Of a DNA stretch of 64,000 bases, positions 47,422 through 59,893 are shown one piece after another. Source of the DNA: Plantago ovata (lineage: Eukaryota > Streptophyta > Magnoliopsida > Lamiales > Plantaginaceae); assembly GCA_028274465.1 (NCBI GenBank), contig CM051455.1, positions 109,986,261 to 110,050,260 of the forward strand, given 5' to 3'. The notes below the pieces were generated by a model. That model did no database searches and was not told the DNA's origin. It saw nothing but the letters and a program-made list of their open reading frames with translations. Within the stretch, counting starts at the first letter, position 1; each line of letters opens with the position of its first letter. Both the position numbers and the translations under genes were made by a program.

Positions 47422-48066
47422 GTAAGTTTCTTTACTCACATTACGATTACTTGCTTCTAATCGCCTCTTTTGCCTTGAATTCTTCTACTTTCTTGCTTTT
47501 CGGTTTTGCCCTTTACATTTCGGTTTCGCCCTTTTTGGTTTCGCCTTCCCGGGATGTTATTATCTGAATAATTACCGGTGGATGACGGCCTGAGAACGGC
47601 AATGGACTTAATAAAACCGTAAACGGACCTGTAAACGGACTTTAATGGGATCGAATTGAATCGATTTGACTTGCATGGTCGTAGGAGTAGTTCCCTGTTC
47701 TTTATGCCTTTATTTTTTGCTGTAAAATCCTGTTGCCTCCTCCTTAGAATAAGGCCGTAACTGTAACTGTAGGAATCCTCTGTTTCCTCGAGCGGTTGGT
47801 CGCTCGTGTACTCCTCGGTTTACTCGTTATCATGCTCGCTCTTATTTGCTTATATGCATGTGGGTATGCTGCTCGCTTTACTTATGCTTCGAGCGGTTGG
47901 TCGCTCCATGTATGCTCCTCGCTCTACTTATGCTTTACTGTAGAGTAACTTCTTTTCTTTCGTTTGAGATTTTTCTCCGTTCGGGAGGTCGAACATAATG
48001 AGTATACCTAAAAGGACCTCTCGGACTATCACAAACCATCCTAACTTCTTCTTTGCCCACCTTTAG
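47422..48066 (+). other. Candidate 5'-UTR intron of the antisense gene
   Basis: The donor AA|GTAAGTTT and acceptor CCCACCTTTAG|G fit plant consensus. The interval is T-rich, and the first ATG of the long frame follows one base after the acceptor. Leader introns are common in plant genes and raise expression. Confidence 0.5.
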
Positions 48067-48067
48067 G

Positions 48068-51000
48068 ATGTCCGAGAGGAGCGATGACAGTCAGAACCAG
48101 TCGGCCGCTGGAGAGTATGGGAGCGACCATACTACGTCGCCTGATACGTCAGACGTATCGGCGACGTTCTTGGATGATACCATAGAGCAAGCTGCTGATG
48201 AACCTCAGATCGAGCAAGGTGGCGAGCAGGCTGCCGAGGAAGGGGATGAAGAGACCGAGAGCGAGGAGGATCTCTATCAGCTCGTTACCCGAAAGAGACG
48301 TCGTAGCGAGGATGACGATTTTATCGACGACCGGACAGAGGCGGAAGGTGGCCCTTCTAACCCTGGTGTGTCCGCGGAGTTAATTACTCGCGCTGCTCAA
48401 GTTCATGGCCGCAACTATGGGGCGGTTCATGTGGTACCTCCTGCAGAAGTCAGGATCGAGGAGATGGATGACACGGAGAGGCCGGAGTTAGCCTTGGCCC
48501 TTTATGAGGAGGGTGAACACTCGATCCAACGCGGGAAGGCCCCTATCCCCGTTCAGATCATAGAGAGCGATGAGACTGAAGAGGAGAGTGAGGAGGATGA
48601 TGAAGCTACCTCTCCTCGGACCAGTCCCCCAGCAAAGAGGGTTAGATTTCCCCCTCAAACCACTAGGAGGGCTGTTATTACCGACGAAGAGGAGGAGGAA
48701 GTTCCTTTGACGATCGGAAATGCGAACAGGGATGAAGCTGGTCCGAGCACTAGGTCTCCTTCCTTCTCGGAAGGGCAGAGACGAGCCATTAGAGATGCGA
48801 AGAGGTTCGCACGCGAGGAGGAGACTAGCTATCACTCTATCGATCCGACCACGATAGATTTCACTTTTCCGAGTGAGACCCGAGCACCCAATCCGCTCGA
48901 GGAGCAGGAATATGAGATGCGCCTTGCTCAGATGGCTGCTGACAAGAAGAAGGCGGAGAAGAGAGCGAGCAAGCGTTCTCGCTCCGGAAAGTCAAGGAAG
49001 GCCAAGGTTGTCGAGGAGCCAGAGCCTAAAACCACTAAGGCTGCTGAGAAGAAATTCACCAAGAGTGCCCGCACAGTAGACCTCCCCGATCCTCAGGGCG
49101 AGAAGAACGAGGATGGCATTATCCCGACCACCTCTTCCACTGTCAAAGTCGAGGAGGTTCCTACCCTTAGATGGAAGTATTCTCTTCCGGAGAATAAGTT
49201 TGACATCCTCGTGCCCAAGGAGGACCAAACTTTTTACAATGCTCCTCCTGGGTACATGGCCGTCCATTGCTTGAGCTTGGATCGAGGATGGATACTTCCA
49301 TTTTGTGATGCCTTCCGAGATATCTTCAACACGTTGGGGATCGCTCCTTGGCAACTGGTGCCAAGTGCCTTTGGAACCTTGGTATGCTTTGGAGTCTTTT
49401 GCATGAAGAGAGGAATCGCGCTCAACTTCCACAATTTCAACCAACTGTTCCGAGTCTCGATGAGCTCAGGGAACAAGTATTTCTACTACTTCAATGCGCG
49501 ACCAGGCCTTGGTTTCATTATGGACGCTCCCAGCTCCTCGGGCTACAAATGGTTTCATAGGTACTTCTACATCAGGAAGAGGAAGTTGCCTAACATGAGC
49601 GAGGAGGAGGCGGAGTGGGGAGTACCCAAAATTATGTTTAGGGGAAAGATAGCGGACAAGCATCCCTTGCCCGAGGAGTCCGATCCTTGGGTCGTGGAGC
49701 TCGAGGAGCAAAATCGGGGACCCCATCCCGAGAAGTACTTTTACTGGGGATTAGTCCTCCAGCCACTTCCGTTTTTGGCGGGCCTTTCGCCCTATTCTTA
49801 CACAGGGTATATCGGGAACCGATATACCAAAAAAGTCCTCTTCGGTAAGCTGGAAGAAAGTAGCTTTGTACTTGTATTTTTTCTTTGCTTGCTTTATTTG
49901 TTTGTAGTATGTCCTCGCTTTTTTCCATTCCTCGTCGATTCTTATTGCTCCTCGATCATACTGACTTGCGTTTAATATCTTGCAGCCTATTGGTTCCAGT
50001 GGATCATGTTGAAGACTCTAGCCGCGAAAGAGGAACAAAGGAGAAAGCAAAGGCTAGCCAACAAGCAAACCAAGATCCTCGGTTCTCTGAATTTGACCCC
50101 TCCTCGAAACGCCGCGCATCATCGGGATGCTTTAGTGCAGGAGGGGCTCGATACGAGAGAGAACCCCGTGGAAGCGATCAAGAGGGCCGAGGAGGAGGCG
50201 GCAGCGACCAAGGCTAGGCTGGCCAAAGAGGCCGAGGAGGAGGCGCTCAATACCATTGAGGCCGAGAAGAGGCCTGAAAAGCCGGCGGCCAAGAAGGGCG
50301 CGAGGAAGCTCACCCTGGGAGGAAACAATGAGCCCGCCCGCAAGAAGGGTAAGGTCGCCGCTTCCGGAGATGAAGTGAAGCGGCTCATTCAGATGAGCGA
50401 CCTTGACCGGGCGCACGAGTTGAGCATGTGCTCGCTTTAGGTACTTTTCTTCATTCTTTTTGTTGTAAATTTTTCTAAGTATGAAATTTTTTCCTCCTCG
50501 CTAACTTGTCTTCTTTTTGCAGCTCGAGAACTTAAAGGAGGCTTATGGCCAAGTTGCTGCTGATAGAGCCGACATAGGGGTCGTGATCGAGGACCTCGAG
50601 AAGAAGCTTGCTGCTTCAGAGTCGAAAGCGAAGGTCTCGGAGGCTGAGTCCGGGAAGCTTCGAGCTAAGGTTGACGAGCTCGAGAAGGAGCTGTCCAGGG
50701 AGAAGTCGAGGAGCAAGAGCTTCAAGGGTGCCTATGTTACTTTATCCGTTTGCGTGGAAAAGTTCAAGGCAAGCATCCTGTCCTTTCTGAAAGGAAGTCG
50801 AGTCGCTGCTGCTCGCGACTTCATGTCCTCGGTCACTTACAAGCTGGCCCAGAGAGACGTGCAAGTGGCGTCTCGCGAGGAGGGCTTCTTCTCGTACGTT
50901 GGCCAGCTGAAGAGGGTCAACTTGCTCCCGGCTGACTTCGATCCTGATGATCGCGAGGACTTGCATCCCGGGCGGCGCGAGGACCTCACTCCTTACCCTG

Positions 51001-51368
51001 ATGAGGAGATTACCGAGGAGATGCACGAGGCGTGCGAGTTTGGTGAGCTGGTGACCGATCCCGAAGTTCCATATCCCAGCAAACCATCTTATCTTCCAGC
51101 CTGGGTGCCTGAGTGCTTAAGGAGCGGGATAATTTATCCGTTCGAGAAGGCAGCTCTTCGGAACGCTGCTTGGGTGAAGTTGAGTGATCCGGTCCTCGGG
51201 AGGGCGGTAGACTTCGTCGAGCCAGAGCTGACTATGTATCAAAAGGCCATCGAAGAGGCTCAAGCTCAGGAGCGAGACAACGCTGAAGGCCATGAACTGA
51301 GCTCTGTGCGAGGAGCTACCAGCGCGACCACCCCGGTCACTGAATTCACTGATAGTCGCACTCGTTAG
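48068..51368 (+). CDS. Antisense gene of the Tat element (putative gypsy-type transposon protein)
   Basis: A plus-strand gene between pol and the 3' LTR. The first part (from ATGTCCGAGAGG) is acidic and disordered with nuclear-type basic patches (KKKAEKRASKRSRSGKSRKAK is typical). Next comes a conserved folded block (about 49.2-49.8 kb: PPGYMAVHCLSLDRGW, LPFCDAFRDIFNTLGIAPWQL). It resembles the plant family called putative gypsy-type transposon (PF04195) seen in Tat antisense frames. The last part is a coiled coil (about 50.52-50.75 kb, LEKKLAASESKAK...) and a C-terminal domain. GT-AG introns are apparent at 49845-49985 and, less surely, 50441-50522. The role is unknown; a DNA- or chromatin-binding regulator of the element is one guess. 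The start after the leader intron was chosen over an upstream TTG. Confidence 0.65.
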
Positions 51369-51542
51369 GACCGGGGAGCCTCTTGAAGGCCGAGTATGCT
51401 CGGGACTGTTGTAATCTTTCCATTTCCGTACTTGCATTTATTTCCGAACAATTTTCATTCGGCCCTTTGTGGCACTCCTCGAAACATATGTGTTTGTAAC
51501 ATAAGTGCTTCTGTTGTTGTCTCATCGCTACTTATTTCTTTC

Positions 51543-51548
51543 AATAAA
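51543..51548 (+). terminator. Poly(A) signal of the antisense gene
   Basis: AATAAA in a T-rich setting about 175 bp after the stop of the antisense gene. The following stretch to 52170 is the non-coding gap between this gene and the end of pol, which converge here. Confidence 0.45.
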
Positions 51549-51940
51549 ATGCATTGCTCTTCGCTTTCTTACTTATACTTGTGTTCTTACTAATTCCGAT
51601 TTTTGTTATGACGTATAACTTGGATAGAGTAGTTAAACATGTATAAGTTAGAACCGAGAACCAATGTTCTTCGCTACGAGCTCTTCGAACTATCAACGTA
51701 GATTCTGCGCTTCTCGATCGTTTTGGCCACTTAAGAAAGAATTCTAAGTGTTGAGCTTAGAAAAATTTTCAAGTGTTGAGTTAGAAAGAGTGGAGGTCAC
51801 TCTCCTCGATTACCTCCGTCTCCTTGCTTTTTCTCCTTTCAATGGTTTCCTGATTAATTCTCTCATAGAGTTTAGAGAGCGGGGAGGGTTCCCCTTAATC
51901 ATGGAAATTGAATGGCTTTTATGTAGGTCAAGTAAAATTG
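51548..51940. repeat. Segment repeated within the Tat element
   Basis: 51666-51937 recurs almost unchanged and in the same orientation at about 56184-56437. The 45 bp at about 51548-51592 recurs in inverted orientation right beside that copy (about 56137-56183). The pair shares the CAACGTAGATTCTGCGC block. Confidence 0.85.
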
Positions 51941-52170
51941 AGTAGCCCTATTTTTTGAGTATAGTAGTTCTATACTTGAACATATTCTTGTTGAAAGATA
52001 GACATTGTATTGATTTTTCGGAAATGCAATTACAATGGGGGCTCCTCGGTCGGCTTGCTTACAACAATTTCTTAACAAAAACGAGAGGTATCTCTCACTT
52101 GGACCAGTGAGGAATCCTTCTCGGTCTATTTCACATGGGTTTTTTTCAAAAAGCTTTTTCTCCCTACGGC

Positions 52171-55100
52171 TCAAGCGTAGAATCTCTGGAGGTTAGAAGT
52201 ATTCCATGGGTTCTTTAATACTCTCCCCTCCATGTCTTGAAGACGATAACTTCCATTGGACCTTGCTTCAATTATCTTGTAGGGGCCTTCCCAATTGGGT
52301 TGCATCTTCCCAACTTTGCCCAGGATGTCCGCTCTTCGGAGTACTAGGTCTCCTACTTGGAAGTCTCTCTCTCTTACGCCTTTGTTGTAGGTCTTCGCGA
52401 TGAGTGCTTGATATCTGAGGATATTGGCCAAGGCGTTGGTCCTCGCTTCACTGACTGTCTCCAGGTCGAAGAGTCTCTCTGTATGATTGTCCTCGGGTTG
52501 ATACCCTTGGATTCTGAGGGTTTCTACTGCCACTTCTGCGGGTATGACCGCCTCGGACCCGTACACTAGCGAGAAGGGAGTCTCTCTCGTAGCTGTTTTT
52601 GAAGTAGTGCGGTATGCCCACACCACTCCATCAAGCTCGTCGACCCAATCCTTGTTGGTGGCGAACCTCTTCTGCAAGTTGTTGACGAGGATCTTGTTGA
52701 CGGCCTCTGTTTGCCCGTTGGATTGAGGATGTCCTACGGAGGTATACCTCCTCTCAATCTTCATTTCCTTGCACCAATCGTTGAATCTTTGGCCACAAAA
52801 TTGAGCCCCATTATCTGAGATGAGGACCCTTGGCAAGCCAAATCGACACACAATGTTCCTCCATACGAAATTCATCACTCTTTGTTCGGTGATGGTAGAC
52901 ACTGCCTCAACTTCCGCCCACTTGCTAAAGTATTCGACCGCAACAATGATGAACTTCTTCTGACCCGTGCCTCTTGGGAAAGGACCGACTATGTCGATGC
53001 CCCATATGTCGAAAGGGCAAGTGATGGTGATGGGCGTGAGAGGTTTCGCTGGGACGTTGATCAAATTGGCGTGCATTTGGCACTCCTCGCATCTTCTCAC
53101 AAATAGGGCAGCGTCTTCGCGGACAGTGGGCCAGTAGTATCCTTGTCGAATGACTTTTTGCGCGAGGGTTCTTCCTCCGGCATGGTCTCCGCAACTTCCT
53201 CGATGCATCTCTCCCAGAAGTTTTTGAACTTCATGCTCGGCGACGCATCTCAAGTACACTCCCTCGAAAGACCTTTTGTACAAGTAGTCTCCTTGCATGA
53301 TGTATCGAGGAGCTTTTCCCTTAATTCTCCTCGCTTCACCCTTGTCACGAGGAAGACTTCCATTTTTGAGATATGTAGTTATCTCTTGCATCCAACTCAG
53401 TTGATCGTCAATTGCCAAGACTTTTGGCTTTGATGACCATAAAGATGATGCGTTGATTCTCATGAGTATCACGTTCCGGGTATCAACTCCTCCGGAGGCT
53501 GAAGCATACTTTGATAGGGCGTCTGCCCTTTGATTGAGATCTCTCGAGAACTTTTCAATCTCACAACTTTCGAATTTTTGGATTTCTTCCGTGATGGCGC
53601 TCTTGTACTCAGCTAGTGAGTCTTTCTTGGTTCTGAATTTCCCCGAGATTTGCTTCTCGGCCAGTTGGGAATCAGTGAAGAGATGTAGCTTCTTCACTTC
53701 CAATGACTTTGCCATACGTAGAGCTATGAGGATGGCTTCATATTCTGCTTCATTGTTGGAGACCGGGAAACTAAGAGTAACGGCGTACTCGAGTTCAGCC
53801 CCTCCGGGACTCTTGAACTATAATCCTATCCCGCCATTTTTTCCTGATGAGGATCCATCAACATGAAGAATCCACACGTCTCCATGGTCGACTAATTCTT
53901 TGGGTTTTGGAGAGACGGTCTCCGTACCCTTTGGCTCGTCGGTTTGCTCTGCCAGGAACACTTCATGCCTTTTCCTTTTGGTTTGGGACATCGCCTTAAG
54001 CTCTTTTAAAGCATCTTCCAGAGCTTGCATTGGGTTGTTTTGATGGGGTTGCTCTTCGACCATCATCACAACACTCTTTGTTTCCGAAGAGTTTTCCTCT
54101 GAAGTTCCTTTTGAGGGATACTCCACGAGGAAGTCGGCAATGACTTGTGCTTTCTTGGCCACGGGTGCTTGATAGTCGATGTCGTACTCACTTAACTCGA
54201 TCGCCCATCTTGCCATTCTTCCCGAATTTTCGGGTTTTCCGAGGACTTGCTTGAGAGGTTGCTTTGTCAAGACTACAACCTTGTGAGCACCAAAGTAGGG
54301 TTTTAACCTCCTTGCAGTATAAACGAGGGCAAAGGAAAGCCTCTCGATATCCATATACCGCGTTTCAGCCCCGGCAAGTACTTTGCTCAAGTAGTAGATG
54401 GGCAAGTGGTCGTTCCCTTGGATTCGTACCAAGACCGAGCTGATAGCTTCTCCAGTTGCTGCTAGGTACAAGTAAAGTACCTCTCCTTCTACGGGTTTCG
54501 ACAATAGTGGAGGAGCGAGTAGATACTCTTTCAGCTTCTCGAAGGCTTCCTCGCACTCCTTTGTCCATTCGAAGTGGCTGCTCTTTCTTAGCACTTTGAA
54601 AAAAGGTAGATTTTTCTCGGCGGACCTCGAGATGAATCTACTCAACGCAATTGATTTTCCGACCAATTGTTGCACCTCATTGATGGATTGAGGTTGTGGA
54701 AGATCGAGGATGGCCTTTATCTTTTCGGGTTTGCTTCTATTCCTCTTTCTGTCACCATGTAACCGAGGAACTTCCCTCCTTTGACTCCGAAGGTACACTT
54801 CGCCGGGTTGAGCTTCATTCCATACTTTCTCAGGATTGAGAAGCATTTCGCCAGGTAACCCACGTGTTGCTCCTCGATATTGCTCTTGACGAGCATGTCA
54901 TCGACATATACCTCCATTGTTTTACCTAGCTCTTCTTTGAACATTTTGTTAACCAACCTCTGATAGGTCGCCCCGGCGTTCTTAAGACCAAATGGCATCA
55001 CGTTGAAGCAGTACACATTGCCATTAGCGAAGAAGGCAGTCTTAGGCACATCATCCTTGGCCATTTTGACCTGGTAGAAGCCTTGGTATGCATCCATAAA

Positions 55101-58100
55101 ACTCAGGAGGGCGCATCCAGCAGTGGAATCGACCAGCTGGTCGATCCGTGGGAGAGGGTATGGATCCTTCAGGCAAAACTTGTTGAGCCTTGTGAAATTG
55201 TTGCACATTCGCCATTTCCCCGGACCCTTCTCTACGAGGACCACATTGCATACCCAATCAGAGTATCTCATCTCCTTGATGTGCCCGGCTTTAAGAAGTC
55301 TTTGGACTTCCGCTTCTATGATGGCATTATCTTCCACACTGAAGACTCTTCTCTTTTCTCTGATGTAGGTGATCGACGGGTCCACGTTCAGACGGTGAAC
55401 GGCGACGCGTGGGTCGATCCCCTTGAGATCCTCGGTACTCCATGCGAAGATATCGTTGTTATCCTTCAAGCACTGGATGAGTTTCATCCTGACTTCAGTA
55501 GTCATCTCGGTTCCGATTTTTGTGACCTTGTCGGTACTTCCTTCGACAATTTGGATTTCTTCTAGGGCTTCTCTTGCTTCAATTTTGTTTTCCTCAAAGA
55601 ATTTCTTGTTTTTGGAAGAGGGTGGGACTGGTGGAATCACTTGATACTCCTCGAGCTCCTTAACAGCTCCTACTAGAGTATCCTTGTCTTTCTTCATGAT
55701 CGCTTTTCTTCGCCTAAGTGACGGACTTGGCTTTTTTGACTTTCTCTTCACTCCCGAACCGTGTAGAAACGATAAGGCGCATTGTGTACTAGGGGTGTTT
55801 CCTCGGATGACTGCCCTGGGTTTGGTTCTCCGATTGCAACCCTAGAAGTGAACTTGGCTGACATGGTGTAGCATTCCCATGCTTCTCGTATGTCTCCTAC
55901 TTCTTGTCCAATTCCCAAAGGAGTGGGGAACTTCAACTTGTTGCGGACCGTGGACACTACGGCTCGGAATTGGGAGAGACCGGGTCAGCCTAGGACTGCA
56001 AAATAGTCAAATGGCATATCGACGACCAAGAAAGGAACTTGTTGCGTCACTCGTCTAGGAGCGCTACCCATTGATACCGTGAGGTTGATCATTCCGAGTG
56101 GCATGATAGGTTGTCCTCCGAATCTTACTATTTCTGGAATTAGTAAGAACACAAGTATAAGTAAGAAAGCGAAGAGCAATGTTCTTCGCTACGAGCTCTT
56201 CGAACTATCAACGTAGATTCTGCGCTTCTCGATCGTTTTGGCCACTTAAGAAAGAATTCTAAGTGTTGAGCTTAGAAAAATTTTCAAGTGTTGAGTTAGA
56301 AAGAGTGGAGGTCACTCTCCTCGATTACCTCCGTCTCCTCGCTTTTTCTCCTTTCAATGGTTTCCTGATTAATTCTCTCATAGAGTTTAGAGAGCGGGGA
56401 GGGTTCCCCTTAATCATGGAAATTGAATAGCTTTTATCAGCAACAACCAATGCGCTCCTTACTTCTCTGAGCCCTTCCCTTGGGTTCATTTGCATCCTTT
56501 TCAAGGTTCCTGTGAAAATCAAGTTCTCCGAGCACCCGGTGTCGACGAGGATCCTTCCTAGCTTGTATGACTGAACATCCAAGGAAACTACGAGTGGAAC
56601 GCAAGGATCATATATGTTCCCTCCTCCGGCATGCTTCAGAGGTATTTCGCTATCATCGAAAGAGATAACATTGGTTCCTGGTCGTGCGGCTTGAGCATAC
56701 TTCACATCTCGGACCCTAAGGTTGTCCGTCGTAATCTCCCTTTGATTACGAGTGTCGCCGCCCGCGGGACCTCTGACAATTGTGAGAGTGTGGATGCTTC
56801 CATTCACGAGGCGGTTCTCATAATTGTTGTAATTATGAATGTCATCATCATGAGGGTTTCCTTGGTAAGGGTGCTCGCTCCCACTTCGAGGTGGTGGGGG
56901 CAGGAGTGCTAGGGGTTCCTCCTTCCAGATGTAGTTAACCAATTGACCGTTACGTATCATCCTCTCAACTTCGTTTTTGAGCTCGACACACTCATCGGAG
57001 GTGTGCCCTTTCCCTTTGTGAAACTTGCAAAAATTTTCCGAGCTCTTGTTCCTTTGATTTTCCTTAATCGGGGGTGGCCACGAGACGTCTAGCTTCCTCG
57101 AGACTATATAGTTCAAGATGTCGGATCTTGGCCTATTTAAGTCTGTGTAGTTGCTATATCGTCTTGGAGGTGACCTTCGAGGAGGAGACCTCTTGTCTCT
57201 GAAATCATTTCTTGAGTTGCCCTCCTTGATCAAACCAAATTTTTGCTCTTTCCTCTGCTTCTCGGGATTTTGGGGGCGAGGAGGGTACTCCTTCTCTTTT
57301 TCTTTTTCTTTCCCTTTTTCCTTGGGAAGATTGGTTCTCACGGTCACCGTTTTTTTGAATTCCTCGGCCTCGAGGAAATCCTTGCAAACTTTGGCAAGTT
57401 GTGCTTCATTCTCCACACACGATGCTGAGAGTACATCTTGGAATTTGATGTTGGTAGTGTTACCATACAAATATTCTTTCCTCTCATTGATCGAGTGATC
57501 TTCGACTTGTAGGGCTGCTTCATGAAAGCGATTGATGAAGTCCCTCAAGTCTTCGTTGTTTTTCTGAACGATTTCAGCCAAGTACCTCACCCGTCTCTTG
57601 GCGTTCATTACCTTCTCGAAACGCTTAGAGAACTCTTTACAGAGATCTCTATATGACTTGATGGATCGGTGAGGGAGGCGCGACCACCACTTCATAGCTT
57701 CTCCGGAGAGGTTAGCCGGGAAGAGGAGTGCTTTGGTCCTTGAATCATGACCGTAAGCGTCCATTTTAGTGCCAAATCTTACCAAGTAGTCTTTTGGACA
57801 ACTTGTTCCATCATAGCTTTCGAAGGTGGGGAACCCTCTTTCGATTTTGGCTTGGTGGCTTCTGATCTCATCACACAAAGGGCTCGGATCTTGGTCTTGC
57901 TCTTTCTCTTGGACAGTTCCTCGTAGAGTCTCTATCTGAGCATCCAGTGCGGATTTTCTCGCGTTGAGTTCCTCCAGAGTGAGCCTCCTCCCCGTGATCG
58001 GGTCGATCAAGGGGGTTACCTCAACTACTGTTCTCAACGCTTGATTCTCCTCCACTGCCTCTTGTTGGTTTTGAGGAGTTACCTGATTGGGGGTGACTTG

Positions 58101-58880
58101 ATTGGGGAGAGCGGGTGGTGTAGCGACCACCTGAGCTCTATTCTCTTGTCGAGCTACATTTTGTAATGATGCCCGTATCCTTCTATCAATCAAGTCTCTC
58201 AAATCATCCGGGGCACCTTGGGGTCCTAATCTCGATTGAACTCTTGATGGTCCAAGTCGAGATTGGATCGGCCTTGTGTTGGCTCTCGAATGTGCTTCAT
58301 CTTGTGCAACTGGTGCTCTTCCTTGGGATTGATGTGGAGCGACCACGGTGTCTCGAGGTTGCTCTTGCACCGGCGCTGGTTGTGCTCCCTGAGCTTGTAT
58401 CTCAGTGTTAACCCTAACAGCCTCATTACCCCCGACGTATCCTTGTAGAGTAAGAAGGAAGAGACCGTATTGAGCTTCGCCCATCCCGAAGTCTGATGGT
58501 CGGACTACACGTCCATCAGAAAGGGTGAAGGTCAATGCGGCCGGTTGAGGAGTGTTCACTGTTACGGGAGGTTGGGTGATTGCTACTGGAGGAGGCTGCC
58601 CCCTAGGCTCGGCGTTGTTCGGGACTCTCAACGCTCCATAGGCATTTCCTACCGGGATTCCTTGCGGGTTGTTTTCGCCCGATCTTTCATTTCGGGAGCG
58701 GGTGACATTAGTAAATGCCCCCTCCGTGTAGTCCCGATTCCTTGCAACATTGTTATTTCTTGGTTCCCTTGGAGCATCCTCCGTTCCTCCTCCACGACCG
58801 TTACTAGAGGGACGACCTCTAGGTCGCGGAGGATTCCTGGGTGGTGCATTAGCAAGACGGTTGCTTCTTCTAGGAGGCAT
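52171..58880 (-). pseudogene. gag-pol: Gag-pol of the young Tat element
   Basis: From right to left: Gag with a basic start (MPPRRSNRLANAPPR), the conserved SDGRVVRPSDFG, a capsid-like region (about 57.5-57.9 kb, with AMKWWSRLP) and a zinc knuckle CKFHKGKGHTSDEC (about 57.0 kb). Then protease (DTGCSENLIF near 56.54 kb), reverse transcriptase (about 55.4-54.85 kb, catalytic YVDDMLV) and RNase H (about 54.5-54.1 kb). A second RNase H-like segment (about 53.9-53.5 kb, LHLFTDSQLAEKQISG) is the Tat hallmark. Integrase follows (about 53.2-52.5 kb, HPQSNGQTEAVNK), and pol ends at 52171. It has a handful of breaks. Confidence 0.85.
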
Positions 58881-58946
58881 GTTTGTAAAGAGTCACGAGG
58901 AGGAATGTGGCTCGACTTGTAGGGCGAGGAATGACCTTTCGTGTCG

Positions 58947-58964
58947 TTTCCCACAGACGGCGCC
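58947..58964 (-). other. Primer-binding site of the young Tat element
   Basis: On the minus strand TGGCGCCGTCTGTGGGAA lies three bases inside the 5' LTR and is identical to the site of the left Tat copy. Confidence 0.75.
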
Positions 58965-58967
58965 AAA

Positions 58968-59718
58968 TGTTGAAGGGTAATTCGTGTTTCTTTCTAAGTT
59001 CGCAATGAGTCGCTAGCTTAAGTCATTCTAGTTCTTCTTCATCTAGTGTTACTCTGAGATAGGAAATGAGTCTTCTTGTAGCTTCCTCGTACCTGAAATA
59101 GACTAAGGGGGGGGTTAGTGTCTCTTGCCCGGTCTGTAAGGTATCAGACCGGAGAGGCGACTTTACGAGTAGGGAGTTGTGAGGCTTCCCTAGTACGAGT
59201 AGTAAATGTGATGGTCGAGAGGTGATATTAATGCTTACTGTTGAGGAGTAAATGAGGCCTTTATATACTTGTGACCTTTCAACTTCTGGTAGTGTAGGAT
59301 CGCGACACGTGTACGGGTAGGATTGAGGCCTTCCTCGGCCCAGGCCCATTAAGGAGGTCCATGGGCCTTGGCCCAAGGGAGCAACCATGGCTGGTCGCTC
59401 AGGGTCCTCGTGCCTTCCTTGTACGTGGAAGATGCGAGTAGTGTCCTGCTCAGTTTCTGTCAAGGAGCGTTACCTTGACGTAAGGTCTCCTCGAGCCCGA
59501 GAGATGCTCCTCGAGCTCACTGGCAGCTTTGTCCTTGTGAGGAGCTTATTTTGAAGGTTGTCCTCCCAGTGATGGTCGGACCCTATGTTGGTCGGTCCAC
59601 ACCTTAGTGACATACTTGGGTGTGGTCGTGCCCCTTGAGGGACGGCCTATGATGCTTTGTCGCGCTCTAAGACCGCTCCAGTTCGTACATGCGGACTGGA
59701 CATATTTCAACACTAACA
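58968..59718 (-). repeat. 5' LTR of the young Tat element
   Basis: A 751-bp LTR, about 190 bp longer than its partner and otherwise nearly identical. It carries the same TATA box (59258-59269), G-box and site II cluster (59336-59377), and drives the gag-pol transcript leftward. Confidence 0.9.
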
Positions 59719-59893
59719 GCGAGTTTATCTGTGCCAGCTTAACGTCACAAATTGATTTTACCGAGTAATAAGGGATAGATTGCTTGCTGAAATAGACAAG
59801 AATCTTTTCAGCGAGTTTGAATTAACAATCTAGATACTTGCTGAAAATTCCCCCTTACTTAGATATCTCATATTTTCTAAGTTTTAAAGACAT

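Larger units (their letters stand above)
46008..59718 (-). mobile_element. Complete Tat-lineage Ty3/gypsy element with antisense gene
   Basis: Two LTRs (46008-46569 and 58968-59718) with TGTTGAAGGG...AACA ends are flanked by GCGAG on both sides (46003-46007 and 59719-59723). Minus-strand order: 5' LTR, primer site, gag, protease, reverse transcriptase, RNase H, a second RNase H-like segment, integrase, then a spacer carrying a plus-strand gene, purine tract and 3' LTR. Dual RNase H and extra antisense genes are known traits of the Tat lineage. Outside a length difference of about 190 bp the LTRs show about six mismatches in 560 bp, suggesting insertion less than half a million years ago. Gag-pol has a handful of breaks, so it looks inactive despite its youth. 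Confidence 0.9.

Noticed and set aside
48488-50416. Minus-strand frames opposite the Tat antisense gene
   Set aside because: They are shadows of a codon-biased, GC-rich frame, and none shows a known domain.
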